Shown here: piece by piece, positions 9,901 to 16,356 of the stretch | Position numbering within the stretch: the first letter of the stretch is position 1 | Layout: the number at the start of each line of letters is the position of its first letter | NCBI GenBank assembly: GCA_013297765.1 | Contig: JAAFID010000011.1 | Coordinates: forward strand, 1-40,357 | Reading direction: 5' to 3' | DNA length: 40,357 nt | Origin: Cytophagales bacterium | GTDB lineage: Bacteria > Bacteroidota > Bacteroidia > Cytophagales > Cytophagaceae | Notes under the pieces: model-generated | Databases searched by the model: none | Seen by the model: the letters and a program-made list of their open reading frames with translations, nothing else | What the model was told of the DNA's origin: nothing | Position numbers and translations under genes: made by a program

Positions 9901-9966
9901 AACGACATATTAGTAGGCGATACCATCGAAGGCTTTGATACAAAAGAGGTGAAAAGAACTTTATAG
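6961..9966 (+). CDS. infB: Translation initiation factor IF-2
   Basis: A 1001-residue GTPase that brings initiator fMet-tRNA to the 30S subunit and promotes subunit joining. Residues 1-430 are a charged, Lys/Glu- and Pro/Asn-rich region typical of long Bacteroidota IF-2 proteins, with an IF2_N-like segment ([25 protein letters not shown]) at the start and a second near 420-490. The G domain carries G1 GHVDHGKT (509-516), G3 DTPGHE (556-561) and G4 NKVD (610-613); beta-barrel domains and the C-terminal tRNA-binding domain follow to residue 1001. In a two-part internal repeat, [21 protein letters not shown] and [21 protein letters not shown] occur about 115 residues apart. The gene ends 5 bp before a very strong terminator. 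Confidence 0.98.
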   Translation: MSEEKMMRLSQAARKVNVALPKVVDFLSAKGMPVENNPNAKITPEQFTMLLKEFESSALDKMEASGLTIGKKHNDNLVVESEIFSTKKTKEAEEEFFIKNLMVEKAATETRKVAEQLERDQAEINRIAAEKASELAKISAEKAARNEVDIAPVVLQGITVIGKIDLEPKKSKKTPQVEKNIPIKVEKIEANTQDILEVEAKKQTSEAAIIPQHELEEEIKGAPLPNQIVEAPKEVEVLQPAEIVIAEHTTTNNEILAEEELPEHVIKGEADTLKGLTVLGKIELPDKKKKETPPSAPDYHRDPKKKRARITNDRPNNKQTTNTPATNTGSPNIAGNGQGNNFKKGSRDFAKKPSTPNTPNPANKQALTDKEIQDKIKSTLAKLSGNKISGNRSKYRKEKRSAIADANEERILQEQEDAKILKVTEFVSANDLASLMDVTVNEVIKICLSMGMFVSINQRLDAEAITVIADEFGFEVQFINVEEEDSNVEEEEDDEESLELRAPIVTIMGHVDHGKTSLLDYIRKAKVAAGEAGGITQHIGAYSVLTDSGKKITFLDTPGHEAFTAMRARGAKLTDIVIIVVAADDSVMPQTKEAINHAMVAGVPIIIAINKVDKPAANPDKIKEELSKENILVEEWGGKYQCELISAKSGQGIPELLEKILLEAELLDLKANPNKRASGTVIEGSLDKGRGYLATVLVQTGTLKVGDVILAGAQFGKVKAMTDHRGLRIKEAGPCTPVQVLGLPGAPAAGDKFNAMETEREAREIATKREQVMREQSLRTKKHITLDEIGRRLAIGSFKELNIIVKGDVDGSVEALSDSLLKLSTAEVQVRIIHKGVGQISESDVLLASASDAIIIGFQVRPSISARKLAEQEQIDVRLYSIIYDAIDELKAAMEGMLAPSVEEVITGTIEVREVFKISKIGTVAGCYVTDGALKRSTRVRVIRNGIVVHTGNIDALKRFKDDVSEVKTGYECGISIKGFNDILVGDTIEGFDTKEVKRTL

Positions 9967-9971
9967 ATAGC

Positions 9972-10020
9972 ATAATCATCGAAGGTAAAACACATTTTAC
10001 CTTCGATGATTATATTTTTT
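9972..10020 (+). terminator. Intrinsic terminator of the rimP-nusA-infB operon
   Basis: A perfect 19-bp inverted repeat (9972-9990 and 9995-10013) around the 4-nt loop CACA, followed by ATTTTTT. It starts 5 bp after the infB stop codon. Confidence 0.95.
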
Positions 10021-10160
10021 AGTGTCCATTCCAAATATTGCTTGTGTGCTGTTGTTTGGGGTTGGGGCAATACATAATACAACTCATTCCCTCATTAAAA
10101 AAACAATAACCCTCCTTATTTTTATTTTTCAAAAACACAGCATTGTAGTTCATCAACTTT

Positions 10161-10168
10161 TATCTTTG
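10161..10168 (+). promoter_or_regulatory. Candidate -7 box of the lysA promoter
   Basis: TATCTTTG matches TAnnTTTG and lies 21 bp before the lysA ATG at 10190. It supports that ATG over the GTG at 10022, which would put the promoter inside the coding region. The -33 box is not clear. Confidence 0.5.
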
Positions 10169-10189
10169 CAACTCTTAAAAAAAACATTC

Positions 10190-11422
10190 ATGCAATTAGA
10201 AAATAACAACTATCACATTCAAGGGGTTCAAATAACAGACTTGTGCAAAGAATTCGGTACACCGCTGTACGTGTACAATGCTGCAAAAATAGAAAACCAA
10301 TACCTACGCTTGAAAAACGCTTTTTCGGGAGTAAATGTAAAAATAAAATATGCCGCCAAAGCACTCACCAATCAGGCTATTCTTAAATTGTTGCGTAAGG
10401 CTGGTGCAGGTATAGATGTGGTTTCATTGCAAGAATTGCAACTAGGGCTTATGGCTGGTTTTCTGCCTACCGATATTATGTTTACGCCCAACTGTGTAGC
10501 TTTTGAAGAGATTAGGCAAGCAGTGAAATTAGGCGTAACCGTCAATATCGACAACATTCCGTTTTTAGCACAATTTGGGGCAGAATATGGCAACGGCTAC
10601 CCTGTGTGCATACGCCTAAACCCACACATAGAAGCTGGTGGCAATATCAAAATTATGACTGGGCATAAAGCTTCCAAATTTGGTATTTCTATAGACCAAA
10701 TAGACGAAGTGTATGAAGTGGTAAAAAAATACAACCTAGATATTGCTGGCGTGCACGTACACAGCGGTTCTGATTTTAAAAGTGCCGATGCCTTTATCAA
10801 GGCTGCGGATGTATTGTTTGAGGTAGCAAAAAACTTTTCCAATTTAAAATTTTTAGACTTTGGTAGTGGTTTCAAAGTTGCTTACAAAGCCGACGACCAC
10901 GCTACGGATATAGAGGAATTGGGTAAAAAAATGACGGCTCATTTCAAAAACTTTTGTCAATCCTATGGCAGGGAATTGGAATTGTGGTTTGAGCCAGGCA
11001 AATTTTTGGTGAGTGAATCGGGTTATTTGTTGTGTACTGCAAATGTGGTGAAACCCACACCTGCCGCTACTTTTGTAGGCGTAGATACTGGGCTCAATCA
11101 TCTTATTCGGCCTATGATGTACGGTGCTTATCACTCCATCATTAATATTTCTAATCCATCAGGAGCTGTGCAACCATACAATGTAGTAGGTTACATTTGT
11201 GAAACAGATACTTTTGGTACAGATATGCCCATGGCAGAAGTAAAAGCAGGCGACATTATAGGCATGCTCAATGCGGGTGCGTATGGCTTTAGCATGAGTT
11301 CAAACTACAATTCTCGCTTTCGCCCTGCCGAAGTATTGATATACCAAGGCAATGCACACCTGATACGCAAACGTGAAGTGATGGAAGATTTGACTAGAAA
11401 TCAAGTAGAGATTGACATTTAA
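10190..11422 (+). CDS. lysA: Diaminopimelate decarboxylase
   Basis: A 410-residue fold-type III PLP enzyme that converts meso-diaminopimelate to L-lysine, the last step of lysine synthesis. PLP lysine is Lys57 in IKYAAKALTN; other family motifs are GAGIDVVSLQEL, GVHVHSGSD, FLDFGSGFKV, WFEPGKFLV and the active-site CETDTFG in the second domain, where Cys, Glu and Asp contact the substrate. I choose ATG 10190 because the 56 codons before it encode a hydrophobic, non-conserved stretch and contain a promoter box; a longer frame starting with GTG at 10022 is open but overlaps the region just after the infB terminator. The gene stands alone and ends in a bidirectional terminator shared with the convergent GH97 gene. 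Related decarboxylases (carboxynorspermidine, ornithine) are less likely. Confidence 0.92.
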   Translation: MQLENNNYHIQGVQITDLCKEFGTPLYVYNAAKIENQYLRLKNAFSGVNVKIKYAAKALTNQAILKLLRKAGAGIDVVSLQELQLGLMAGFLPTDIMFTPNCVAFEEIRQAVKLGVTVNIDNIPFLAQFGAEYGNGYPVCIRLNPHIEAGGNIKIMTGHKASKFGISIDQIDEVYEVVKKYNLDIAGVHVHSGSDFKSADAFIKAADVLFEVAKNFSNLKFLDFGSGFKVAYKADDHATDIEELGKKMTAHFKNFCQSYGRELELWFEPGKFLVSESGYLLCTANVVKPTPAATFVGVDTGLNHLIRPMMYGAYHSIINISNPSGAVQPYNVVGYICETDTFGTDMPMAEVKAGDIIGMLNAGAYGFSMSSNYNSRFRPAEVLIYQGNAHLIRKREVMEDLTRNQVEIDI

Positions 11423-11440
11423 TAGTGCAGGCATGAAATA

Positions 11441-11472
11441 AAAAAAGGCTGTCTATCTAGACAGCCTTTTTT
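11441..11472. terminator. Bidirectional terminator between lysA and the GH97 gene
   Basis: AAAAAAGGCTGTCT pairs with AGACAGCCTTTTTT around a 4-nt loop (11455-11458). A and T runs on opposite sides allow it to stop both convergent genes, which end at 11422 (plus) and 11493 (minus). Confidence 0.92.
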
Positions 11473-11492
11473 ATTTTAAAATTGGAATATGT

Positions 11493-13445
11493 TTATTTTT
11501 TCAACCAAATGGTGAAACCACCATTTCCCAAAAGGCTTACTTTTAGTGGCGAACCAGCAGTGTATTCTAGTTCCTCCACTTTTATTTCTGTCGCTTTTGC
11601 ACCATCTTTCAAAATCATCATTTTGTATTTTTCTCCATCTTTCAAAAATGGCAATTTTAAATCTAGTTCTTTCGTTAGATTTTCTCCGTTTGCACCTGCT
11701 ACAAACCATTCCTCGCCTTTCTGACGGGCTAGTACCATCAATTTACCTGGTTCGCCATCTATAAATTTAGTATTATCCCAAGTAACAGGAACTGCTTTCA
11801 TAAAAGATTTCGTTTGGGCATTGAGGCCTCTGTATGGTGCTGCCCTATCGGCAAAGTGCAACAAGCCAGATTCGAAAAGCACCGACAAAGCCAATTCGTG
11901 GGCGTTGCTGGTAGTGTGTGGGCAGCATTCGTAATCGCTAAAGGTAACAGGCGTATAGTCCATTGGCCCAACAACGTTGCGGGTGCACATTACTACCGTG
12001 TTGTGCGATGGGGCCTCTTTGGCAAATGCAGAATCCCAGCCGTATTGCTCGGCACCTTTTATGGCTTCCATAGACATCAAATTGGGGTAGGTGCGAGACC
12101 AGCCTCTAGGCAATGTACAACCATGAAAATCTATTAAAATATTAGCATCGGCGGCATCTTTCAATATATCTAAGTATAATTTGATAATGTCTTGTTTATC
12201 CGACTGAAAGAAGTCAATCTTTACACCTTTCACGCCCCAAGCATTCAATTTTTTAAACTCTTCTTTTCTTTTCACCGCATCCGACATGATGTCTCTGGGT
12301 CGCTCGGTTACTTTGTTGTGTACGCCACCAGAGTTGTACCACAGTAGTAAGCCAATTTGTTTTTCATTGGCATATTTCACTAGTTCTTCAATGGTTCCAC
12401 CTTCCATAATGTCCCAGTTGGCATCTACCAGTGAATATTCCCATCCCATTTCTTTGGCCAAATCGACAAAGTTTTTGAGGCTTGAAAACGTTTTGCTACC
12501 TGTATGCTCTCCCCACCAGTTCCACGATGCACGACCTGGTTTTATCCAGCTCACATCACTTACTTTGCTAGGTGCTGCCAAATCATGAACTAAATTTGAT
12601 TCTATTATTGTACCCAAAGATTTGCCAATGATAATGGCACGCCAAGGCGATTGAAATGGTAGGGTAGTAGTTGCTGTAATCTCACTTGTACCTAAGCCTT
12701 CGCCTTTTTCTGGCAACCTTATTTTGTACACGCCACCTTCGCTATTTTGTTGCAAATGCGATGCAAAGTAATTTTCTGCTAAGCCAGCTTCGGTAATTAA
12801 AATCCAATTGTTTTTGCTGTGAAACAATGCAGGAAAACTCCATCCGCTGCTGTCCTTTGCCATTGCCCCAATAGCCGAGCCATTGGTAAAGCCTTGCTCA
12901 TAAGCTGGACCCCAATCGTTAGGGATACCGTAGCTTTGCAACCAAGCCTTCCCTTCTGTAGGTATTGCAAATCCTGTGGCTTCTGCATTGATGGTCACTT
13001 TTTCTGTGCCTTCGGCAAACTGGTACCTGAAGGCCACACCATCGTTGTAGGCACGTGCAGCAATTTGCAGCGGTGCACCATTTTTATTTTTTAGCGAAAT
13101 GATGATTTCATTTCCCAAATTTCTATTTTCTTTTCTCTTGCCAATAGTCATGGTATAGGCCTCGTCTATCACCTTTGCGGGCGATACTGATACAAATGAA
13201 AGTTCATCATTAAATTGCTGGTCTGCACGAGTGATACCAAGTGGCGACTTGCCCACTGCGGTATCGCTACCACTAAGTACGGTGTAAAATAGTTGTCCAC
13301 TTTCGGCAAATACCGATAATTGTAAACTACTATCGGGCGAGGCGACAGACCATTTGGTTGCAGTAGTTTCTTTCTGCCCATTGCAGGCATAGAGTGAAGC
13401 CAACAGCACTAGGCTGCTGAAAAATTGTAAGGCGTTTTTTTTCAT
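11493..13445 (-). CDS. GH97 family glycoside hydrolase, lipoprotein (alpha-glucosidase/alpha-galactosidase type)
   Basis: A 650-residue enzyme with a lipoprotein signal peptide (Cys21 in LYACNG), so periplasmic or membrane-anchored. It has the three GH97 parts: N-terminal beta-sandwich (about 30-280, with YGIPNDWGPAYEQGF), catalytic barrel (about 290-560, starting KPGRASWNWWGEHTG, with YSLVDANWD) and a C-terminal beta-sandwich to WLKK. Asp411 in GVKIDFFQSD lies where retaining GH97 enzymes carry the nucleophile, and Glu466 in KGAEQYGW fits the acid position by spacing; inverting SusB-type enzymes lack the Asp. This points to a retaining member, of which the known ones are alpha-galactosidases, but substrate is an inference. 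No SusC/SusD pair is next to it. Transcription probably starts from the box at 13517-13524. Confidence 0.92.
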   Translation of the reverse strand: MKKNALQFFSSLVLLASLYACNGQKETTATKWSVASPDSSLQLSVFAESGQLFYTVLSGSDTAVGKSPLGITRADQQFNDELSFVSVSPAKVIDEAYTMTIGKRKENRNLGNEIIISLKNKNGAPLQIAARAYNDGVAFRYQFAEGTEKVTINAEATGFAIPTEGKAWLQSYGIPNDWGPAYEQGFTNGSAIGAMAKDSSGWSFPALFHSKNNWILITEAGLAENYFASHLQQNSEGGVYKIRLPEKGEGLGTSEITATTTLPFQSPWRAIIIGKSLGTIIESNLVHDLAAPSKVSDVSWIKPGRASWNWWGEHTGSKTFSSLKNFVDLAKEMGWEYSLVDANWDIMEGGTIEELVKYANEKQIGLLLWYNSGGVHNKVTERPRDIMSDAVKRKEEFKKLNAWGVKGVKIDFFQSDKQDIIKLYLDILKDAADANILIDFHGCTLPRGWSRTYPNLMSMEAIKGAEQYGWDSAFAKEAPSHNTVVMCTRNVVGPMDYTPVTFSDYECCPHTTSNAHELALSVLFESGLLHFADRAAPYRGLNAQTKSFMKAVPVTWDNTKFIDGEPGKLMVLARQKGEEWFVAGANGENLTKELDLKLPFLKDGEKYKMMILKDGAKATEIKVEELEYTAGSPLKVSLLGNGGFTIWLKK

Positions 13446-13516
13446 TTTATTTTCTTTAAATTAATTGGGGTTATGGTTTCACTCATTTATGATTGATTTG
13501 AAAATTGGGGTAATTT

Positions 13517-13524
13517 CAAAGATA
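13517..13524 (-). promoter_or_regulatory. Candidate -7 box of the GH97 gene
   Basis: The minus strand reads TATCTTTG, 72 bp before the GH97 ATG. The expected -33 position carries only a T-rich stretch. Confidence 0.45.
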
Positions 13525-13661
13525 ACAATAGTCGAGAAAGGAAAAAAGAAATGAATTTGTATAATGATGCTTGCACCTGAAAAAGTATTTGCTGATGTTA
13601 AAAAAAATATGCTAATCATTATCCATTTTGCAAACTATTTAAAAACAAAAATTACTGATTC

Positions 13662-14804
13662 ATGCCATTTTCTGCACTAGGACTCTCTACCGATATTTTA
13701 AAATCTGTAACTGCACAAGGTTATGCAAAGCCATATCCCATACAAGCGTTAGCAATTCCTGCAATTTTGGAAGGAAAAGATATTTTTGGAATAGCAGAAA
13801 CAGGATCGGGCAAAACGGCAAGCTTTGTATTGCCCATTCTGCAAATACTTCAAAAATCTAAAGGTTCCAAAAACAGAAGTGTAAAAGTTCTTGTGCTGGT
13901 TCCTACCAGAGAATTGGCAATGCAAGTGGCAGATGTTTTTAAAACTTTTAGTCTTGCCCTGCCCAATAAGCCCAAAACACTAGCTGTGTATGGTGGCGTA
14001 TCTATCAATCCACAAATGATGCAGCTACAAAATACCGATATACTCGTAGCCACACCGGGTAGGTTACTAGATTTAATTTCATCTAAAGCTGTGCAACTTT
14101 CTTCTGTAGAAATATTGGTGATGGATGAGGCCGATAAAATGCTTAATCTAGGTTTTAGGGAAGAAATGAATCAGCTATTTGCACTACTACCGCCACAACG
14201 CCAAAGCCTATTGTTCTCGGCAACCCTGAAAGATGAAATTGTAAATATCAAAGAAGGGTTACTGAAAAATCCAATCACTATAGAAATACAAAAAGAAACA
14301 CAAAATATAGAACTGATTACTCAGGTGGCCTATAGGGTTAGCGATGAACGAAAAGGTGTAATGCTAAGGTACCTGATCAAAAATAGAAAGATGAAGCAGG
14401 TGTTGATTTTTGTATCTTCTACCCATAGGGCAGACCATGTGGTAGTGAAGCTATTGAAAAATGGAATACATGCCGCCGCCATGCACAGCAAGAAAAGCCA
14501 AGGGGCAAGAACCGATGCGTTGAGAAATTTCAAAGAAGGTAGGCTGCGGGTTTTGGTAGCTACAGATTTGGCGTCTCGTGGCATCGATATTCAGTTTTTG
14601 CCTTATGTTATTAATTACGAAATGCCTCGATCGCCCACAGACTATATTCATCGTATAGGCCGCACTGGCAGGGCAGAATCTGCTGGTGAAGCTATTTCGT
14701 TGATATCACCAGAGGACGAGCATCAATTTAAAATCATCCAAAAAAAGATGCGGAAACAAGTGAATACAATTGAAACTGATACTTTGGATTTGATGGGGTA
14801 CTGA
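13662..14804 (+). CDS. DEAD-box ATP-dependent RNA helicase (RhlE-like)
   Basis: A 380-residue minimal DEAD-box core without a long C-terminal extension. Motifs are complete and in order: Q-motif region with PYPIQALAIP, motif I AETGSGKT (45-52), Ia PTRELAMQ, Ib VATPGR, motif II DEAD (155-158), motif III SAT (186-188), motif V ATDLASRGID and motif VI HRIGRTGR (330-337). It unwinds short RNA duplexes with ATP, in roles such as ribosome assembly or RNA turnover. The common Bacteroidota RhlE copies have a basic tail after the core; here only a short tail follows motif VI, ending LDLMGY. The ATG at 13662 places the conserved F-S-LGLS start at residues 3-10. It is convergent with the nucleotidyltransferase gene 7 bp away, with no obvious terminator between. 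Confidence 0.95.
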   Translation: MPFSALGLSTDILKSVTAQGYAKPYPIQALAIPAILEGKDIFGIAETGSGKTASFVLPILQILQKSKGSKNRSVKVLVLVPTRELAMQVADVFKTFSLALPNKPKTLAVYGGVSINPQMMQLQNTDILVATPGRLLDLISSKAVQLSSVEILVMDEADKMLNLGFREEMNQLFALLPPQRQSLLFSATLKDEIVNIKEGLLKNPITIEIQKETQNIELITQVAYRVSDERKGVMLRYLIKNRKMKQVLIFVSSTHRADHVVVKLLKNGIHAAAMHSKKSQGARTDALRNFKEGRLRVLVATDLASRGIDIQFLPYVINYEMPRSPTDYIHRIGRTGRAESAGEAISLISPEDEHQFKIIQKKMRKQVNTIETDTLDLMGY

Positions 14805-14811
14805 GAAAGTT

Positions 14812-15303
14812 CTACTCGTTTTTTAGATTTTTTCTATTTTGTAAAATTTCCTTTAATCGAGCAGCATCATAACTATCAAGTAAACCTTTACTACCACTGC
14901 GGTTCAGGCTTTCCTTGTTTTTAATAAGGTCTCTTATATCTATCATTTTAATTATAAAACCATCGATATTAATAAGGTTAGCATTCACATCTACCTCCTC
15001 ATAATTTATTCCTTTTGTGAAAGTCATGATATCAATGGCTTCTGGTTCAAACCCAAAAGATAAAAACAATTCGGTTTCAAATTCATTCAACTCAATATCC
15101 GCAGCGTCAAAATTTCCTTCTTTAAAAGCATTCAAAAGATTTTGGCCATTTTCTTTAGTTGGTTTCACTAACAAATCAATATCAGAAGTGGTTCTGTCGC
15201 CGCCATGCAAAATCACTGCATAGCCACCTATCAGCACAAATTCCACTTTGTGCTTGATGATAAGTTTTAAAAATTTTTGATGTGCCTCGTTTAAAATACT
15301 CAT
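14812..15303 (-). CDS. Nucleotidyltransferase-fold protein (AbiEii/DUF6036-like)
   Basis: A 163-residue protein with the DNA polymerase beta-type nucleotidyltransferase signature: IGG (25-27) followed by GGDRTTSDIDLLV, with Asp41 and Asp43 as likely metal ligands. The family includes the nucleotidyltransferase halves of toxin-antitoxin systems and uncharacterised proteins. I use ATG 15303 because it overlaps the stop of the upstream small gene as ATGA, implying coupled translation; a longer frame begins with an ATG at 15327 (MCGKKNKA). The preserved Asp pair suggests an active enzyme. No HEPN partner is adjacent; the only candidate partner is the 58-codon protein upstream. The exact reaction is unknown. 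Confidence 0.75.
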   Translation of the reverse strand: MSILNEAHQKFLKLIIKHKVEFVLIGGYAVILHGGDRTTSDIDLLVKPTKENGQNLLNAFKEGNFDAADIELNEFETELFLSFGFEPEAIDIMTFTKGINYEEVDVNANLINIDGFIIKMIDIRDLIKNKESLNRSGSKGLLDSYDAARLKEILQNRKNLKNE

Positions 15304-15476
15304 GGCTTTATTTTTCTTACCACACAACCATCGAAACTACTCATTCTGGGTTTACCTTCATATAGTTTATCTATCAAAAGTTTATGGCGTATCAACCGCT
15401 CTGTCATAGTAAGGGAAAGTATATAATCTAGTTTTTCCTTGTAAGCCTCGTCAGGATGAATTTTATTAACTTTCAT
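15300..15476 (-). CDS. Small hypothetical protein coupled to the nucleotidyltransferase
   Basis: A 58-residue charged protein (MKVNKIHPDEAYKEKLDYI...) with helical SLTMTERLIRHKLLIDKLYEGKPRM and a basic end, VVRKIKP. Its stop codon overlaps the nucleotidyltransferase ATG by the ATGA arrangement, so both are likely made from one transcript. An alternative GTG start at 15509 would add 11 hydrophobic and basic residues and overlap the last base of the YwbE-like gene's stop; I prefer ATG 15476. I do not recognise the family. By position it could be the partner, perhaps the antitoxin-like or regulatory part, of the nucleotidyltransferase; that is inference. Confidence 0.6.
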   Translation of the reverse strand: MKVNKIHPDEAYKEKLDYILSLTMTERLIRHKLLIDKLYEGKPRMSSFDGCVVRKIKP

Positions 15477-15508
15477 AAATAAAATAAAATAAAATTTGTT
15501 AATATTCA

Positions 15509-15712
15509 CTAATCAAGAAAATCCAAAATTTCTTGAACCCTGCCAATAGCCCCGTCTTCTAATCTTACCTTAATGCCACGATGGTGCTTGGGTGCACTGG
15601 TCAGTAGGTCTTTCACTATACCCTCGGTGAGTTTTCCTGATTTTTGGTCTTGCTTTAGCACAATGTTTACCGCCATGCCTGGTTTAATGTCGCTTCGAGT
15701 AGTTCCGTTCAT
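15509..15712 (-). CDS. YwbE family protein (DUF2196)
   Basis: A 67-residue protein with the family pattern MNGTTRSDIKPGMAVNIVLKQDQKSGKLTEGIVKDLLT...HHRGIKVRLEDGAIGRVQEIL. The length fits the family, which is a small beta-barrel of unknown function common in Bacillota and Bacteroidota. The KPGM and GRVQ segments are reminiscent of small KOW/SH3-like barrels and may bind nucleic acid; this is only inference. It is the first of three co-directional minus-strand genes with the small protein and the nucleotidyltransferase, and lies after a large palindrome. Confidence 0.88.
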   Translation of the reverse strand: MNGTTRSDIKPGMAVNIVLKQDQKSGKLTEGIVKDLLTSAPKHHRGIKVRLEDGAIGRVQEILDFLD

Positions 15713-15741
15713 AAAGTAAATTTAACTATATATTTTTGGTG

Positions 15742-15782
15742 TTTTACCTTTTGGAAAGTTGCAAACATTCCAAAAGGTAAAA
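15742..15782. other. 41-nt near-perfect palindrome between the VOC and YwbE genes
   Basis: TTTTACCTTTTGGAA (15742-15756) is the exact reverse complement of 15768-15782. After one A-A mismatch the arms continue with GTT/AAC around GCA. There is no T run after either arm, so it is not a standard terminator. It lies 25 bp downstream of the VOC stop and 30 bp upstream of the ywbE-like start. It could be a processed hairpin, an operator or a repeat-family element. Confidence 0.7.
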
Positions 15783-15807
15783 TGATAAAAATGGAAAAGC
15801 TGAAAAT

Positions 15808-16215
15808 CTATGCCGAAGGCATGGCTGTTTCATCCATAAAGCCAATTTCCCATTGGTGGCCATCTAAATCGGCAAAGTTATGAAAATACATCCAGCCGTG
15901 GTCTTGTGGGGGCATATAGGTAGAGCCTCCGGCCTCTATTGCTTTGCGTACCATGTCGTCTACCTCTGCTCTACTTGCTGCATCCATCGCAATCAACACC
16001 TCGGTAGTTTTGGTCGCATCTGCAACATCTTTTTTGGTAAATTCTTTGAATCTAGGCTCTACCATCAGCATGGCAAAAATATTGTCTGCAATGATCATAC
16101 AGGTTGCCGAATCGTCGGTAAACTGAGGGTTGAAGGTAAAGCCAAGATGGGTAAAGAATGCAATTGATTTCTTTAAATCTTTTACGGGCAAGTTTATGAA
16201 TATTCTTGATGCCAT
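15808..16215 (-). CDS. VOC superfamily (glyoxalase/bleomycin-resistance-like) protein
   Basis: A 135-residue single VOC-fold protein: MASRIFINLPVKDLKKSIAFFTHLGF at the start and GWMYFHNFADLDGHQWEIGFMD near the end are typical of the two beta-alpha-beta-beta-beta modules. Such proteins are dimeric and may be metal-dependent lyases, isomerases or dioxygenases, or simple binding proteins. This subgroup (a YaeR/YcgJ-like extradiol-dioxygenase annotation is common) has no established reaction; the His of FHNF and the Glu of WEIGF may be metal ligands. A promoter box lies 31 bp upstream. The protein has no signal peptide and is probably cytoplasmic. Confidence 0.88.
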   Translation of the reverse strand: MASRIFINLPVKDLKKSIAFFTHLGFTFNPQFTDDSATCMIIADNIFAMLMVEPRFKEFTKKDVADATKTTEVLIAMDAASRAEVDDMVRKAIEAGGSTYMPPQDHGWMYFHNFADLDGHQWEIGFMDETAMPSA

Positions 16216-16245
16216 TGATTTGAAAATTTAAGTTTGATAGTACTA

Positions 16246-16253
16246 CAAACATA
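16246..16253 (-). promoter_or_regulatory. Candidate -7 box of the VOC gene
   Basis: The minus strand reads TATGTTTG, fitting TAnnTTTG, 31 bp before the ATG. A CTTG lies 21 bp further upstream (16275-16278), a near match to the -33 element at slightly long spacing. Confidence 0.5.
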
Positions 16254-16356
16254 AGTATTTATAGGTGTTTTTTTCAAGTTGAGTAGATGCTTTTTTATCT
16301 CAATTTAAAACCGCAATTTTGAACTCTTCACTACAACCCACTTTCAAATTTAAAAC

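Noticed and set aside
10022-10189. 56-codon GTG extension of lysA
   Set aside because: Hydrophobic, not conserved, begins at the infB terminator and contains a promoter box just before the ATG.
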